Below are positions 1 through 7,259 of a stretch of DNA of 11,992 nt, piece by piece. A program made the position numbers and the translations under genes. Source of the stretch: Christiangramia sp. (GTDB lineage: Bacteria; Bacteroidota; Bacteroidia; Flavobacteriales; Flavobacteriaceae). Location of the stretch: positions 1-11,992 of the forward strand of contig JAGXII010000127.1 in the NCBI GenBank assembly GCA_024635735.1, read 5' to 3'. Each line of letters opens with the position of its first letter. Position 1 is the first letter of the stretch. The notes beneath the pieces were generated by a model that worked only from the letters and a program-made list of their open reading frames with translations, was not told the origin of the DNA and made no database searches.

Positions 1-525
1 ATCGAGAATCACCTCTTCCCCGGTCTCAATATCGGCGGCTGTACAGAAAAAAGGAATAGGTAAATTATCAAAGTCCTCCACGTCGCTTACATGCATGGTG
101 AGTCGGGACATTAAATTATAAATATTCTGTCCCTTAGACAGGCCTGTGGGAAAACTAACTTTGAAATCGTCAAACGGAAGGGTTAGCGCGTATTTTTCAG
201 TATCTTCTTTTTCATAAAAAGTTTTCGCGCTACGCGGCAGGTCATCCTGGATTAATATATTGAAATTGGTAGCGTGAAAAATAGAATCCAGTTCATCTGC
301 AGAATATCCCGCAGCGTACAATCCGCCAGTAATGGCTCCCATACTGCTACCTCCAATATAATCTATTTTAACACCGGCTTCTTCAAGTACTTTTAATGCT
401 CCAATATGAGCCAGGCCCTTTGCTCCTCCTCCACTTAAAACAAGCCCTACTTTAGGAACATCCCTTTCCTGGCAATATCCCATAACAGAAAAAATAAATA
501 GTAACAGGGATAAGAATTTCCGCAT
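1..525 (-). CDS. Patatin-like phospholipase, secreted (3' end outside window)
   Basis: This is the first 175 residues of a patatin-family lipid acyl hydrolase; the gene continues past the left edge. Residues 1-19 form a signal peptide (Arg-Lys, then a Leu/Phe/Ile-rich core), with cleavage likely near the Cys-Gln at 18-19, so the protein is exported. The patatin fold starts near residue 25. The glycine-rich oxyanion-hole loop SGGGAKG is at 31-37, and the nucleophile elbow GxSxG is at 59-63 with Ser61 as the predicted catalytic serine. The catalytic Asp (DGG/DGA motif) would lie outside the window. In Bacteroidetes such proteins often carry a C-terminal BamA/TamA-like barrel, which cannot be tested here. 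The ATG directly abuts the uvrC stop codon with no spacer, so the two are probably co-transcribed, perhaps by translational coupling. The substrate is unknown. Family assignment is firm; the role in envelope lipid turnover is inference. Confidence 0.9.
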   Translation of the reverse strand, partial: MRKFLSLLLFIFSVMGYCQERDVPKVGLVLSGGGAKGLAHIGALKVLEEAGVKIDYIGGSSMGAITGGLYAAGYSADELDSIFHATNFNILIQDDLPRSAKTFYEKEDTEKYALTLPFDDFKVSFPTGLSKGQNIYNLMSRLTMHVSDVEDFDNLPIPFFCTAADIETGEEVILD

Positions 526-2319
526 TTAACCTGTGTGATAATGATTATAAATTATACTGGCCCTCGATGAACCGACTACTTCTGCAATATCTTTTTGAGA
601 CGCTTCCTTGATACGCTTTAAGGATCTAAAATGCTTTAATAATTCAACAACGGTCTTTTCGCCAATTCCGGGAATCTCTTCCAGCTCTGTATTAAGCGCA
701 GTTTTACTTCTTTTATTGCGGTGAAAAGTAATTCCAAACCTATGAGCTTCATTTCTTAATTGCTGTATGATTTTTAACGTCTCACTTTTCTTATCTAAAT
801 AAAGCGGAATTGGATCTTCCGGGTAAAAAATCTCTTCCAGCCTCTTGGCTATTCCAATTATCGCAATCTTCCCTCTCAGTCCAAGTGTCTCCAATGCCTT
901 TACACCACTGGAAAGTTGCCCTTTTCCACCATCAACAATAATGAGCTGCGGCAATTCTCCCCCTTCATTTAAAATTCTACGGTATCTCCTAAAAACCACT
1001 TCTTCCATCGAAGCAAAATCATTAGGACCTTCCACCGTTTTGATATTAAATTTACGATAATCTTTCTTACTGGGTTTTCCATTTTTAAAAACAACACAGG
1101 CCGCCACTGGATTGCTCCCCTGAATATTAGAATTATCAAAACATTCTATATGTCGGGGTTCCTTGCTAAGCCTCAAATCTTCCTTCATCTGGGCCATTAC
1201 GCGGTTCACGTGACGGTCAGGATCTACTATCTTCATTTGCTTGAAACGTTCCTGCCTGTAATACTTTGCGTTCCGCTCAGATAATTCTACTATCTTCTTT
1301 TTATCTCCTAATTTGGGAATGGTGATTTTGGGACCTTCCCCCACATCTACTTTAAAAGGAACATAGATCTCTTTTGAATTTGAATTAAATCTTTGCCTGA
1401 TCTCAATAATAGCCAGCTCCAGTAACTCACGGTCACTTTCATCAAGCTTCTTTTTCATTTCAATAGTATGTGAACGTATAATCGCCCCGTGGGATAATTG
1501 AAGAAAATTTACATAGCCATAGCCTTCATCAGTCACAATAGAAAAAACATCCACATTATTAATCTTCGGATTTACTACCGTAGATTTCGACTGGTAATTT
1601 TCAAGCACATCAATTTTATTCTTTATTCGCTGGGCGTCTTCAAACTCCATATTCTCAGCATGCTGTTTCATTTGATTCCGAAACCGCTGCAATGAATCCT
1701 TAAAATTCCCCTTTACGATCTGGCGTATCGCTTCAATATTCCTGTTGTATTCTTCCTCAGCCTGAAATCCCTCACAGGGACCTTCACAATTTCCAAGATG
1801 ATATTCAAGACACACCTTATATTTGCCATTTCTAATCTTATCTTCCGCCAGGTCATAATTACAGGTGCGCAATTTGTAGAGCCCTTTTATCAAATCCAGC
1901 AAGGTGTTCACCGTTTTAAAGCTTGTGTAAGGCCCATAATATTCACTCCCGTCCTTAATAAGCCTTCTCGTAGGAAAAACTCTTGGAAATCTTTCATTCT
2001 TAATACATATCCAGGGATAGGTCTTATCATCTTTCAGCATCACATTAAAGCGAGGCTGAAGTTTTTTAATAAGATTGTTTTCTAAAAGAAGGGCATCGGT
2101 TTCTGATGCCACCACAATATGTCTTATCTCATGAATCTTCTTTACCATCACCCCAATGCGATGGCTATCATGTCTTTTAGTGAAATAAGAAGTTACACGT
2201 TTTTTAAGATTCTTCGCTTTACCAACATAGAGTATCTTGCCATTCTTGTCGAAATACTGATAAACCCCCGGGCTGTTGGGCAAAGTTTGTAACTGAACTT
2301 CCAGAGCAGGCTTTTCCAT
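526..2319 (-). CDS. uvrC: UvrABC excinuclease subunit UvrC
   Basis: UvrC is the dual nuclease of nucleotide excision repair, cutting 3' and then 5' of a lesion marked by UvrA/UvrB. The 597-residue length is normal. The GIY-YIG 3'-nuclease domain covers about 14-95, with GVY at 18-20, YVG at 31-33, Arg41, Glu80 and Asn92 as expected active-site residues. Cys153, Cys170, Cys178 and Cys182 match the spacing of the four cysteines reported to bind an Fe-S cluster in E. coli UvrC. The UVR (UvrB-binding) helix pair is at about 205-240. The RNase H-like 5'-nuclease domain keeps Asp395, Asp434, Asp463 and His526. A helix-hairpin-helix DNA-binding region is at about 546-583 (IPGIGEKT). All catalytic positions are present, so the enzyme should be active. 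On the minus strand GAGG lies too close to the ATG for a classical ribosome binding site. The patatin gene follows without a gap. Confidence 0.98.
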   Translation of the reverse strand: MEKPALEVQLQTLPNSPGVYQYFDKNGKILYVGKAKNLKKRVTSYFTKRHDSHRIGVMVKKIHEIRHIVVASETDALLLENNLIKKLQPRFNVMLKDDKTYPWICIKNERFPRVFPTRRLIKDGSEYYGPYTSFKTVNTLLDLIKGLYKLRTCNYDLAEDKIRNGKYKVCLEYHLGNCEGPCEGFQAEEEYNRNIEAIRQIVKGNFKDSLQRFRNQMKQHAENMEFEDAQRIKNKIDVLENYQSKSTVVNPKINNVDVFSIVTDEGYGYVNFLQLSHGAIIRSHTIEMKKKLDESDRELLELAIIEIRQRFNSNSKEIYVPFKVDVGEGPKITIPKLGDKKKIVELSERNAKYYRQERFKQMKIVDPDRHVNRVMAQMKEDLRLSKEPRHIECFDNSNIQGSNPVAACVVFKNGKPSKKDYRKFNIKTVEGPNDFASMEEVVFRRYRRILNEGGELPQLIIVDGGKGQLSSGVKALETLGLRGKIAIIGIAKRLEEIFYPEDPIPLYLDKKSETLKIIQQLRNEAHRFGITFHRNKRSKTALNTELEEIPGIGEKTVVELLKHFRSLKRIKEASQKDIAEVVGSSRASIIYNHYHTG

Positions 2320-2472
2320 TACCTCAAATTTAAAACATAAATAAGAGCCTGATAAACTTTTTTGGATCGAGTAGTAAAAAAATAAGAAAGCAGACTATCA
2401 CTTTTATTTTTTCCCTAATCTTTGCTTTACTTTGCACAGACTAATTTTTTTAGCTTTTTAGTATATTGCAGT
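2320..2472. promoter_or_regulatory. Divergent intergenic region between uvrC and the rimB operon
   Basis: These 153 bases separate two divergent gene starts and must hold both promoters. On the plus strand, TTTG at 2421-2424, a 17-base spacer and TAATTTTT at 2442-2449 match the Bacteroidetes promoter form TTTG/TAnnTTTG with one mismatch, giving a short leader before the ATG at 2473. On the minus strand, a perfect TAnnTTTG (TAAATTTG, plus-strand 2325-2332) lies only five bases before the uvrC ATG, without a clear -33 TTTG. If used, that transcript would be almost leaderless. Neither site is proven. I see no inverted-repeat operator, riboswitch or small gene here. Confidence 0.35.
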
Positions 2473-2922
2473 ATGGAGAAGATCGTGATTGGCAGGTTTG
2501 ATAAGGCAGATTTTCCTGCCCTTGACCTTAAAGACATTGCCGTGAAAATCGATACCGGGGCCTACACTTCCTCTATCCATTGTGAAAATATTACCGAAAT
2601 AGACCATGAGATCCACTGCACCTTTTTTGATGATGAACACCCATTATATAACGGAAGGGCCTTTGTTTTTAAAGATTATGACATTGTATTTGTAAGAAGT
2701 AGTAATGGAATAATTCAAAAGCGATACCAGGTACAATCTAAAATTAAGTTATTCGGAAAGGTCTTTAAGATCTCTTTATCGCTGTCTGACAGGCAGGAAA
2801 TGAGATATCCGGTTTTACTGGGCCGCAAGTTTTTAACTAAAAGATTTATCGTGGACACCGAGCTTATTGATGTGTCCTACAATATGAAACTAAATGAAGA
2901 TAAGAATTCTATCAAGAAATAA
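2473..2922 (+). CDS. RimB-like retropepsin-fold protease (ATP-dependent zinc protease family)
   Basis: This 149-residue protein belongs to the small retropepsin-like family usually annotated as 'ATP-dependent zinc protease' or RimB, found beside RimK. The aspartyl-protease-like signature Asp-Thr-Gly-Ala is at 27-30 (KIDTGAYTSSIH), with His36 close behind, and the second family motif spans about 106-120 (DRQEMRYPVLLGRKF). It has no signal peptide and is cytoplasmic. The ATG at 2473 is preferred over an in-frame ATG at 2422 because the family normally begins with a short strand such as EKIVIGR and the extra 17 residues are low-complexity and overlap the candidate promoter. Its 3' end overlaps rimK by 29 bases, implying coupled translation. 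In Pseudomonas, RimB is reported to act as a protease together with RimK on ribosomal protein S6; the same role here is inference. Confidence 0.88.
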   Translation: MEKIVIGRFDKADFPALDLKDIAVKIDTGAYTSSIHCENITEIDHEIHCTFFDDEHPLYNGRAFVFKDYDIVFVRSSNGIIQKRYQVQSKIKLFGKVFKISLSLSDRQEMRYPVLLGRKFLTKRFIVDTELIDVSYNMKLNEDKNSIKK

Positions 2923-3766
2923 CCGACTTTACTCAACCAGGAGACTAGTAGAGGCGGCCAAGAAAAGAAACCATGAAGTAGAGGTGATAGATCCTATAAA
3001 ATGTGATCTGATAATTGAAAAAAAGAAGCCTACCATATATTATAAAAATCACTTTCTGGAAGATACCGATGCGGTGATTCCAAGAATTGGCGCTACCATA
3101 ACTTTTTATGGAACCGCGGTGGTGAGACAATTTGAAATGATGGGGACATTTACCACTACAGAATCACAGGCGCTGGTTAGAAGTCGTGACAAACTTAGAA
3201 GCCTTCAAATTTTATCCAGAGCAAGACTGGGACTCCCAAAAACCGTTTTTACTAACTATTCAAAAGATGTTTCAGAAATTCTTGAACATGTTGGTGGCGC
3301 ACCGGTAATCATAAAATTACTGGAAGGAACACAGGGACTTGGAGTTGTTCTGGCAGAAACCCAGAATGCAGCAGAATCTGTAATTGAAGCTTTTAATGGT
3401 TTGCAGGCAAGAGTGATCGTCCAGGAATTTATTAAAGAAGCCGGAGGAGCAGATATTCGGGCTTTTGTGGTTGACGGCCAAGTTGTAGGAGCCATGAAAA
3501 GACAGGGTAAGGAAGGAGAATTTAGATCTAACCTACACAGGGGAGGATCGGCCTCTGTAATTCAGCTTACAGATGAAGAAGAGAATGCGGCGATTAAAGC
3601 AGCTAAAGCAATGGCTCTGGGAGTAGCAGGTGTAGATATGCTACAAAGTAGTCGCGGACCATTAATTCTTGAGGTTAACAGTTCTCCGGGACTGGAAGGA
3701 ATTGAAGCGGCCACAGGAAAAGATATCGCCAAGACAATAATAAGATATATTGAACGAAACGTTTAA
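2894..3766 (+). CDS. rimK: RimK family ATP-grasp alpha-L-glutamate ligase
   Basis: RimK adds amino acids, in E. coli glutamates, to the C-terminus of ribosomal protein S6 using ATP. The 290-residue length fits the family (E. coli about 300). The N-terminal preATP-grasp domain has the family opening at 1-30 (ILSRNNRLYSTRRLVEAA). The ATP-grasp core starts near 100, with Lys141 and the glycine-rich loop GTQGLG at 145-150. VQEFI at 176-180 is the adenine-binding hinge, and Arg211 with Asn213 sits in the substrate region. The Mg ligands Asp248, Glu260 and Asn262 fall at the same numbers as in E. coli RimK, so the enzyme should be active. The ATG at 2894 lies inside the upstream protease gene in another frame; the strong match of the first residues to known RimK starts supports it. 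A 3-base gap follows to the AstE-like gene. S6 as the substrate is inferred. Confidence 0.95.
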   Translation: MKIRILSRNNRLYSTRRLVEAAKKRNHEVEVIDPIKCDLIIEKKKPTIYYKNHFLEDTDAVIPRIGATITFYGTAVVRQFEMMGTFTTTESQALVRSRDKLRSLQILSRARLGLPKTVFTNYSKDVSEILEHVGGAPVIIKLLEGTQGLGVVLAETQNAAESVIEAFNGLQARVIVQEFIKEAGGADIRAFVVDGQVVGAMKRQGKEGEFRSNLHRGGSASVIQLTDEEENAAIKAAKAMALGVAGVDMLQSSRGPLILEVNSSPGLEGIEAATGKDIAKTIIRYIERNV

Positions 3767-3769
3767 TTT

Positions 3770-4756
3770 ATGCCTCGTATAGACAAGAACAATGTTCTTG
3801 AAATTTTAGGAGAAAAGGTTGGGCCGGGAAATGGAGCGACCATAAACTTCAACATGGCTAAACTTTATACTGGTACTTCGGTTGAAGTCCCGGTGATCAT
3901 TGAGCGTTCCAAAAAACCAGGACCGGTGGTACTGCTTACCGCAGGTATTCATGGAGATGAAATAAACGGTGTGGAAATCGTTAGGCAGATTATTTCCAAA
4001 GGAATTAATAAACCCAGAATAGGCAGTGTAATTTGTATTCCAATTGTCAATATTTTTGGCTTTCTTAATATGGCCAGAGAATTTCCTGATGGTAGAGACC
4101 TTAATAGGGTATTTCCGGGAACAAAACACGGTTCTCTGGCAAGTAGATTTGCTTTTCAGTTTGTAAAAAAAATACTTCCAATAGCAGATTTTTGTCTTGA
4201 TTTTCATACTGGTGGAGCAGCGAGATTCAATGCCCCCCAAATAAGGGTGAAAAAAGGTGACGAGCAAAGTCTTAAATACGCGAGGATATTTAACGCGCCT
4301 TTTACCATGCATTCTAAAACCATTACGAAATCCTATCGTGAGACCTGTGCAAAATTGGGTATTCCGGTACTTCTTTTTGAAGGCGGAAAATCCCTGGACA
4401 GCAATAAGGATGTCGCGAAGCATGGTGTTGATGGAGCGATGCGTATTCTTAGCCATCTTGAAATGCTGAACCCGAAATTTGAATATCCCGATGTACAAAA
4501 AGAGACCGTGGTTGTTGAAAGCAGTTCGTGGTTACGAGCTAAATACAGTGGATTACTTCATGTAAAAATACCCTGTGGCCAGCACGTTGAAAAAGGAGAA
4601 TATATTGCAACTATTACAGATCCCTATGGAAAGTTCAGGCATAAAATTAAATCCACGAATGAAGGTTACGTAATCAACGTTAATGAATCCCCCATTGTTT
4701 ATCAGGGCGATGCCATCTTTCATATTTCTATGCAGCCAAAAATTGGAGAAGAATGA
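3770..4756 (+). CDS. Succinylglutamate desuccinylase/aspartoacylase (AstE/AspA) family zinc hydrolase
   Basis: This 328-residue protein is a metallohydrolase of the AstE/AspA branch of the M14 carboxypeptidase fold, whose members cleave amide bonds at acidic amino acids. The zinc motif HGDE is at 61-64 (ligands His61 and Glu64) and the third ligand is His146 in DFHTGG. The substrate-binding Arg/Asn region GRDLNRVFPG is at 108-117, and the candidate catalytic glutamate is Glu204 (LLFEGG). Residues about 255-325 form a small beta domain resembling a biotinyl/lipoyl barrel, common in this family. There are no other arginine succinyltransferase pathway genes nearby, so arginine catabolism is unlikely. 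Its place between rimK (3-base gap) and the folate gene (4-base ATGA overlap) suggests it acts on the RimK/RimB product, for example trimming terminal glutamates. That link is inference. It has no signal peptide and should be cytoplasmic. Confidence 0.88.
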   Translation: MPRIDKNNVLEILGEKVGPGNGATINFNMAKLYTGTSVEVPVIIERSKKPGPVVLLTAGIHGDEINGVEIVRQIISKGINKPRIGSVICIPIVNIFGFLNMAREFPDGRDLNRVFPGTKHGSLASRFAFQFVKKILPIADFCLDFHTGGAARFNAPQIRVKKGDEQSLKYARIFNAPFTMHSKTITKSYRETCAKLGIPVLLFEGGKSLDSNKDVAKHGVDGAMRILSHLEMLNPKFEYPDVQKETVVVESSSWLRAKYSGLLHVKIPCGQHVEKGEYIATITDPYGKFRHKIKSTNEGYVINVNESPIVYQGDAIFHISMQPKIGEE

Positions 4757-5322
4757 AGAAGAGCGAGCTCAGGAAAAAATACAAGGAGCTGAGAATTGGT
4801 CTTAGCAATGAGGATATTGAAAAAATGAGCCTCGAGATTGCCAACAAAGCACTGGAATTACCGGTTTGGGATCATGATTTTTATCATATATTTCTAAGTA
4901 TCGCTGAACAAAAAGAGGTAGATACCGAATATCTTCTTCATATTTTGCAGGGAAAAGATAAACATGTGGTTATCCCGAGAGCCGATACGAAAACAGGAAA
5001 TTTAATCCATTACTTACTTACAGATCAAACCCTAATAAAAAAGAACCGATGGAATATTCCTGAGCCTCAGGAAGGAATTGAGATCTCAAGTAAAAAACTG
5101 GATGTGGTATTTATTCCGTTACTTGCATATGATCAAAATGGCCATAGAATTGGCTACGGAAAAGGCTTTTATGACCGGTTTTTAGCTGGCTGCCGTCCCG
5201 ATATAGTGAAAATAGGCCTGTCATTTTTTGAGCCTGTAAAGGAGATAAATGATATATTTACGAGTGATGTTCCTCTAAACTATTGTGTTACACCGGAAAA
5301 AATTTATGAATTCGATACTTAA
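4753..5322 (+). CDS. 5-formyltetrahydrofolate cyclo-ligase
   Basis: This enzyme (MTHFS; YgfA/Fau in E. coli) converts 5-formyltetrahydrofolate to 5,10-methenyltetrahydrofolate with ATP, recycling a folate that accumulates in one-carbon metabolism. The 189-residue length is typical. The N-terminal helix (KSELRKKYKELR) carries the basic residues of the family. IPRADTKTGNL near 74-84 and IPEPQEG near 102-108 line the nucleotide and folate site, and the hallmark GYGKGFYDRF loop is at 134-143. It is cytoplasmic. The start codon shares ATGA with the stop of the AstE-like gene, so it is the last member of the rimB operon. No functional link between folate recycling and the upstream three genes is obvious; shared expression may be incidental. 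No clear terminator follows in the 55 bases before the kinase gene. Confidence 0.96.
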   Translation: MKKSELRKKYKELRIGLSNEDIEKMSLEIANKALELPVWDHDFYHIFLSIAEQKEVDTEYLLHILQGKDKHVVIPRADTKTGNLIHYLLTDQTLIKKNRWNIPEPQEGIEISSKKLDVVFIPLLAYDQNGHRIGYGKGFYDRFLAGCRPDIVKIGLSFFEPVKEINDIFTSDVPLNYCVTPEKIYEFDT

Positions 5323-5328
5323 ATAATT

Positions 5329-5359
5329 TTTGTTTGATGCCGTTATTCCATTATTTTTA
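5329..5359 (+). promoter_or_regulatory. Candidate promoter for the histidine kinase and response regulator
   Basis: TTTG at 5329-5332, a 19-base spacer, and TATTTTTA at 5352-5359 resemble the Bacteroidetes promoter TTTG/TAnnTTTG with one mismatch at the final G. Transcription would begin about 10-15 bases before the kinase ATG at 5378. AT-rich DNA gives such matches by chance, so support is moderate. The site lies in the short gap after the folate gene, where an independent promoter is expected for a functionally unrelated pair. Confidence 0.35.
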
Positions 5360-5377
5360 ACATGACAAATCACTTTG

Positions 5378-6655
5378 ATGCTCAGCGACCTACAGTTAAA
5401 TAGCATTCTGGAAGATTTTGATATCGCCTACTGGAAAATAAATTTGTTTTCGAAGGAGATTTCATGGTCTGAGCACTTCAACTCACTTGTTGGAAAGCCG
5501 GAGATACGCGAAGACCGTTTCGAATTTTTTATAAATCATATTCTTCATGCCGATTACAGGTATGACTTCAGAATTCATTTTGAAGAGCTCATAAAAAAGA
5601 ATGAAGCCTTTAGTTTCGAAATTAAATTAAAACTTGGCAACGGCAAATACCGCTGGTTTGAATGCAAAAACCTTAAAAGTAAAGGTCAGAGTTTTCGGGA
5701 AACCGCTGTTTTGTTATTTGTAAATATTCATCAGAGTAAGCGCGACCAGTATACCATAGAAGAAAATTTCTTCTATTATCGCGAAACTGCTGAAATGACT
5801 TCTACCGGCGGATGGTATGTGGATACCGTAAACAAGCATATTTACTGGGACGATGTTTCGAAAAAAATTCTGGATTGTCCGAGGGATTTCCAACCTGCCT
5901 ATGATGACCGCATGAATTTTTATGCCAAGGAGCATCATACCAGAATGCTGCATGCCTTTGATAAATGCGAGAATTACGGAATTCCATTTAAGCTTGAACT
6001 AAAAATGATTTCTTTCCAGACTAAGGAATTCTGGGTTAGACTCACGGGAAAACCAGTTTATAATGAAGATCAGGAAGTGATTGGGATTCGCGGGGTCCTC
6101 CAGAATATAGATGAGAATAAGAGCAATGAGCTCAACCTTCAGAATTCACTGGATATTATTGCCACCCAAAATTCAAGACTGTTCAATTTTGCCCATATTG
6201 TTTCTCATCATTTGAGGTCACATAGTAGTAATCTTAGTTTGATAGTAGAACTACTTAGAGAAGCTAAAACCGACAGGGATAAACTGGATCTTCTGGCAAA
6301 TGTGGAAGATGTTTCGGGGAACCTTGATACAGCAATTTCCAAGTTAAATGATATCGTAAGTATACAGACTTCTTTGAGAAAAGAAAGAGTCTGGATTAAG
6401 TTTGAAGAAGCTTTAGAGGTAGTTCTTGCATCAATTTCTTCATTGATTAATCGAGAAAATGCAAAAATCGTCGCTGAATTTAACGATTTGAAAGAAATTC
6501 GCTATATCCCTGAATATCTTGAAAGTATTTTACTAAATTTAATCACGAATGCCATTCGGTATAAGCAACCTGGACGTAAACCGGTGATCTTTATACAAAC
6601 TTATGTTGAGAACGATAAAGAGTATCTCGAGGTAAGTGATAATGGAAAGGAATAG
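5378..6655 (+). CDS. PAS sensor histidine kinase, frameshifted (N-terminal part)
   Basis: This frame encodes 425 residues of a soluble sensor histidine kinase and stops early. Two PAS-like sensor domains lie at about 10-118 and 135-248. The second is followed by a helix leading into the dimerisation region, where the H-box IVSHHLR puts the phosphoacceptor at His277. The ATPase domain starts near 380, with the N-box at 385-395 (Asn391). The frame breaks at DNGK (421-424), in the G1 box, and TAG follows at 6653. The missing G1 continuation, ATP lid and G2 box are encoded in the next frame to 6831. Restoring one A in the run at 6646-6648 would give a continuous 484-residue kinase. As read, the product lacks part of the ATP site and should not autophosphorylate. 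There are no membrane segments, so sensing is cytoplasmic. ATG 5378 is preferred over TTG 5375. The likely partner is the response regulator at 6843. Confidence 0.85.
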   Translation: MLSDLQLNSILEDFDIAYWKINLFSKEISWSEHFNSLVGKPEIREDRFEFFINHILHADYRYDFRIHFEELIKKNEAFSFEIKLKLGNGKYRWFECKNLKSKGQSFRETAVLLFVNIHQSKRDQYTIEENFFYYRETAEMTSTGGWYVDTVNKHIYWDDVSKKILDCPRDFQPAYDDRMNFYAKEHHTRMLHAFDKCENYGIPFKLELKMISFQTKEFWVRLTGKPVYNEDQEVIGIRGVLQNIDENKSNELNLQNSLDIIATQNSRLFNFAHIVSHHLRSHSSNLSLIVELLREAKTDRDKLDLLANVEDVSGNLDTAISKLNDIVSIQTSLRKERVWIKFEEALEVVLASISSLINRENAKIVAEFNDLKEIRYIPEYLESILLNLITNAIRYKQPGRKPVIFIQTYVENDKEYLEVSDNGKE

Positions 6656-6831
6656 ACCTTGAAGAATACGGCGATAAAATGTTTGGAATGTATAGAACAT
6701 TTAATCAACAAAATCCCGAGGCTAAAGGAATTGGTTTATTTATAACTAAAAATCAGGTAGAAGCCCTTGGGGGGACAATATCTGTAAGTAGTACCCTGGA
6801 TATAGGGACAACATTTAAAATTAAATTCTAG
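6649..6831 (+). pseudogene. Out-of-frame C-terminal end of the histidine kinase ATPase domain
   Basis: Read from GGA at 6649, this frame gives 60 residues that continue the upstream kinase perfectly. GID completes the G1 box, then comes a stretch around DKMFGMYRTFN (the F-box/ATP-lid region), then the G2 box KGIGLFITK and the closing strand pair ending KIKF before TAG at 6829-6831. There is no good independent start codon, and the segment has no function alone. It is either the severed end of a recently broken gene, the product of a sequencing indel, or reached by ribosomal slippage. The 11-base gap to the response regulator is what one expects for an intact kinase gene in an operon. Confidence 0.9.
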
Positions 6832-6842
6832 ATCTATTTACA

Positions 6843-7259
6843 ATGGGGCAAAAAGTAGAACTAGCGTGTATCATTGATGATGATAAGATATACGTGAATC
6901 TGGTGAAGAAAATTATTGAGATCAAAAAGCTTTCAGAGAACCTGCTTGTCTATAAAAACGGGAAGGAAGCTTTGGATTATTTTAAGGGGATTATGGAAAA
7001 TGCCACCGATGAGGACAAACTTCCTGATATTATTTTCCTGGATCTTAATATGCCGGTCATGGATGGCTGGGAATTTCTTAATGAATTCATCAAGATCAAA
7101 AACAACCTGAACAAGAAAATCACCTTATATGTGGTGAGTTCTTCCATAGATCCACGTGATCTTGAAAGGGCAAGATCCTTTAATCTTGTAACAGATTATC
7201 TTATAAAGCCTATAGAGCTTAAAAAATTCGAGAAAATTTTCGAGAAAACCGCTGCTTAA
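6843..7259 (+). CDS. Single-domain response regulator (CheY-like receiver)
   Basis: This 138-residue protein is a stand-alone receiver domain without a DNA-binding or enzymatic output. The acidic pocket is Asp12-Asp13-Asp14, the phosphoacceptor is Asp67 in FLDLNMPVMDG, the switch Ser is in VVSSS at 97-101, and the conserved Lys122 is in IKP. All residues needed for phosphorylation are present. It lies 11 bases after the true end of the kinase reading frame, so the two form a two-component pair. Output must be through protein contact, for example in a phosphorelay or on another regulator. If the kinase is really inactive, this regulator is orphaned or served by another kinase. Its stop overlaps the stop of the convergent lspA by 4 bases. 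Confidence 0.95.
   Translation: MGQKVELACIIDDDKIYVNLVKKIIEIKKLSENLLVYKNGKEALDYFKGIMENATDEDKLPDIIFLDLNMPVMDGWEFLNEFIKIKNNLNKKITLYVVSSSIDPRDLERARSFNLVTDYLIKPIELKKFEKIFEKTAA

Noticed and set aside
2422..2472. Longer start for the RimB-like protease at ATG 2422
   Set aside because: The 17 added residues are hydrophobic low-complexity sequence, not found at the usual family start, and overlap the candidate promoter.
3806..4498. A 230-codon open frame on the minus strand inside the AstE-like gene
   Set aside because: It is fully antisense to a gene with clear catalytic motifs, its translation is rich in Lys/Arg/Asn/Phe without recognisable motifs, and it looks like a composition shadow.
5362..5403. 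Thirteen-codon open frame starting at ATG 5362 before the kinase
   Set aside because: It is out of frame with the kinase, very short, and shows no leader-peptide features such as regulatory codon runs.
7228..7250. Direct repeat TTCGAGAAAA twice, with a GAAAATTTTC palindrome, near the end of the response regulator
   Set aside because: It encodes a repeated Phe-Glu-Lys in an amphipathic helix; the palindrome is short and AT-rich with no hairpin loop or T-run suitable for a terminator.
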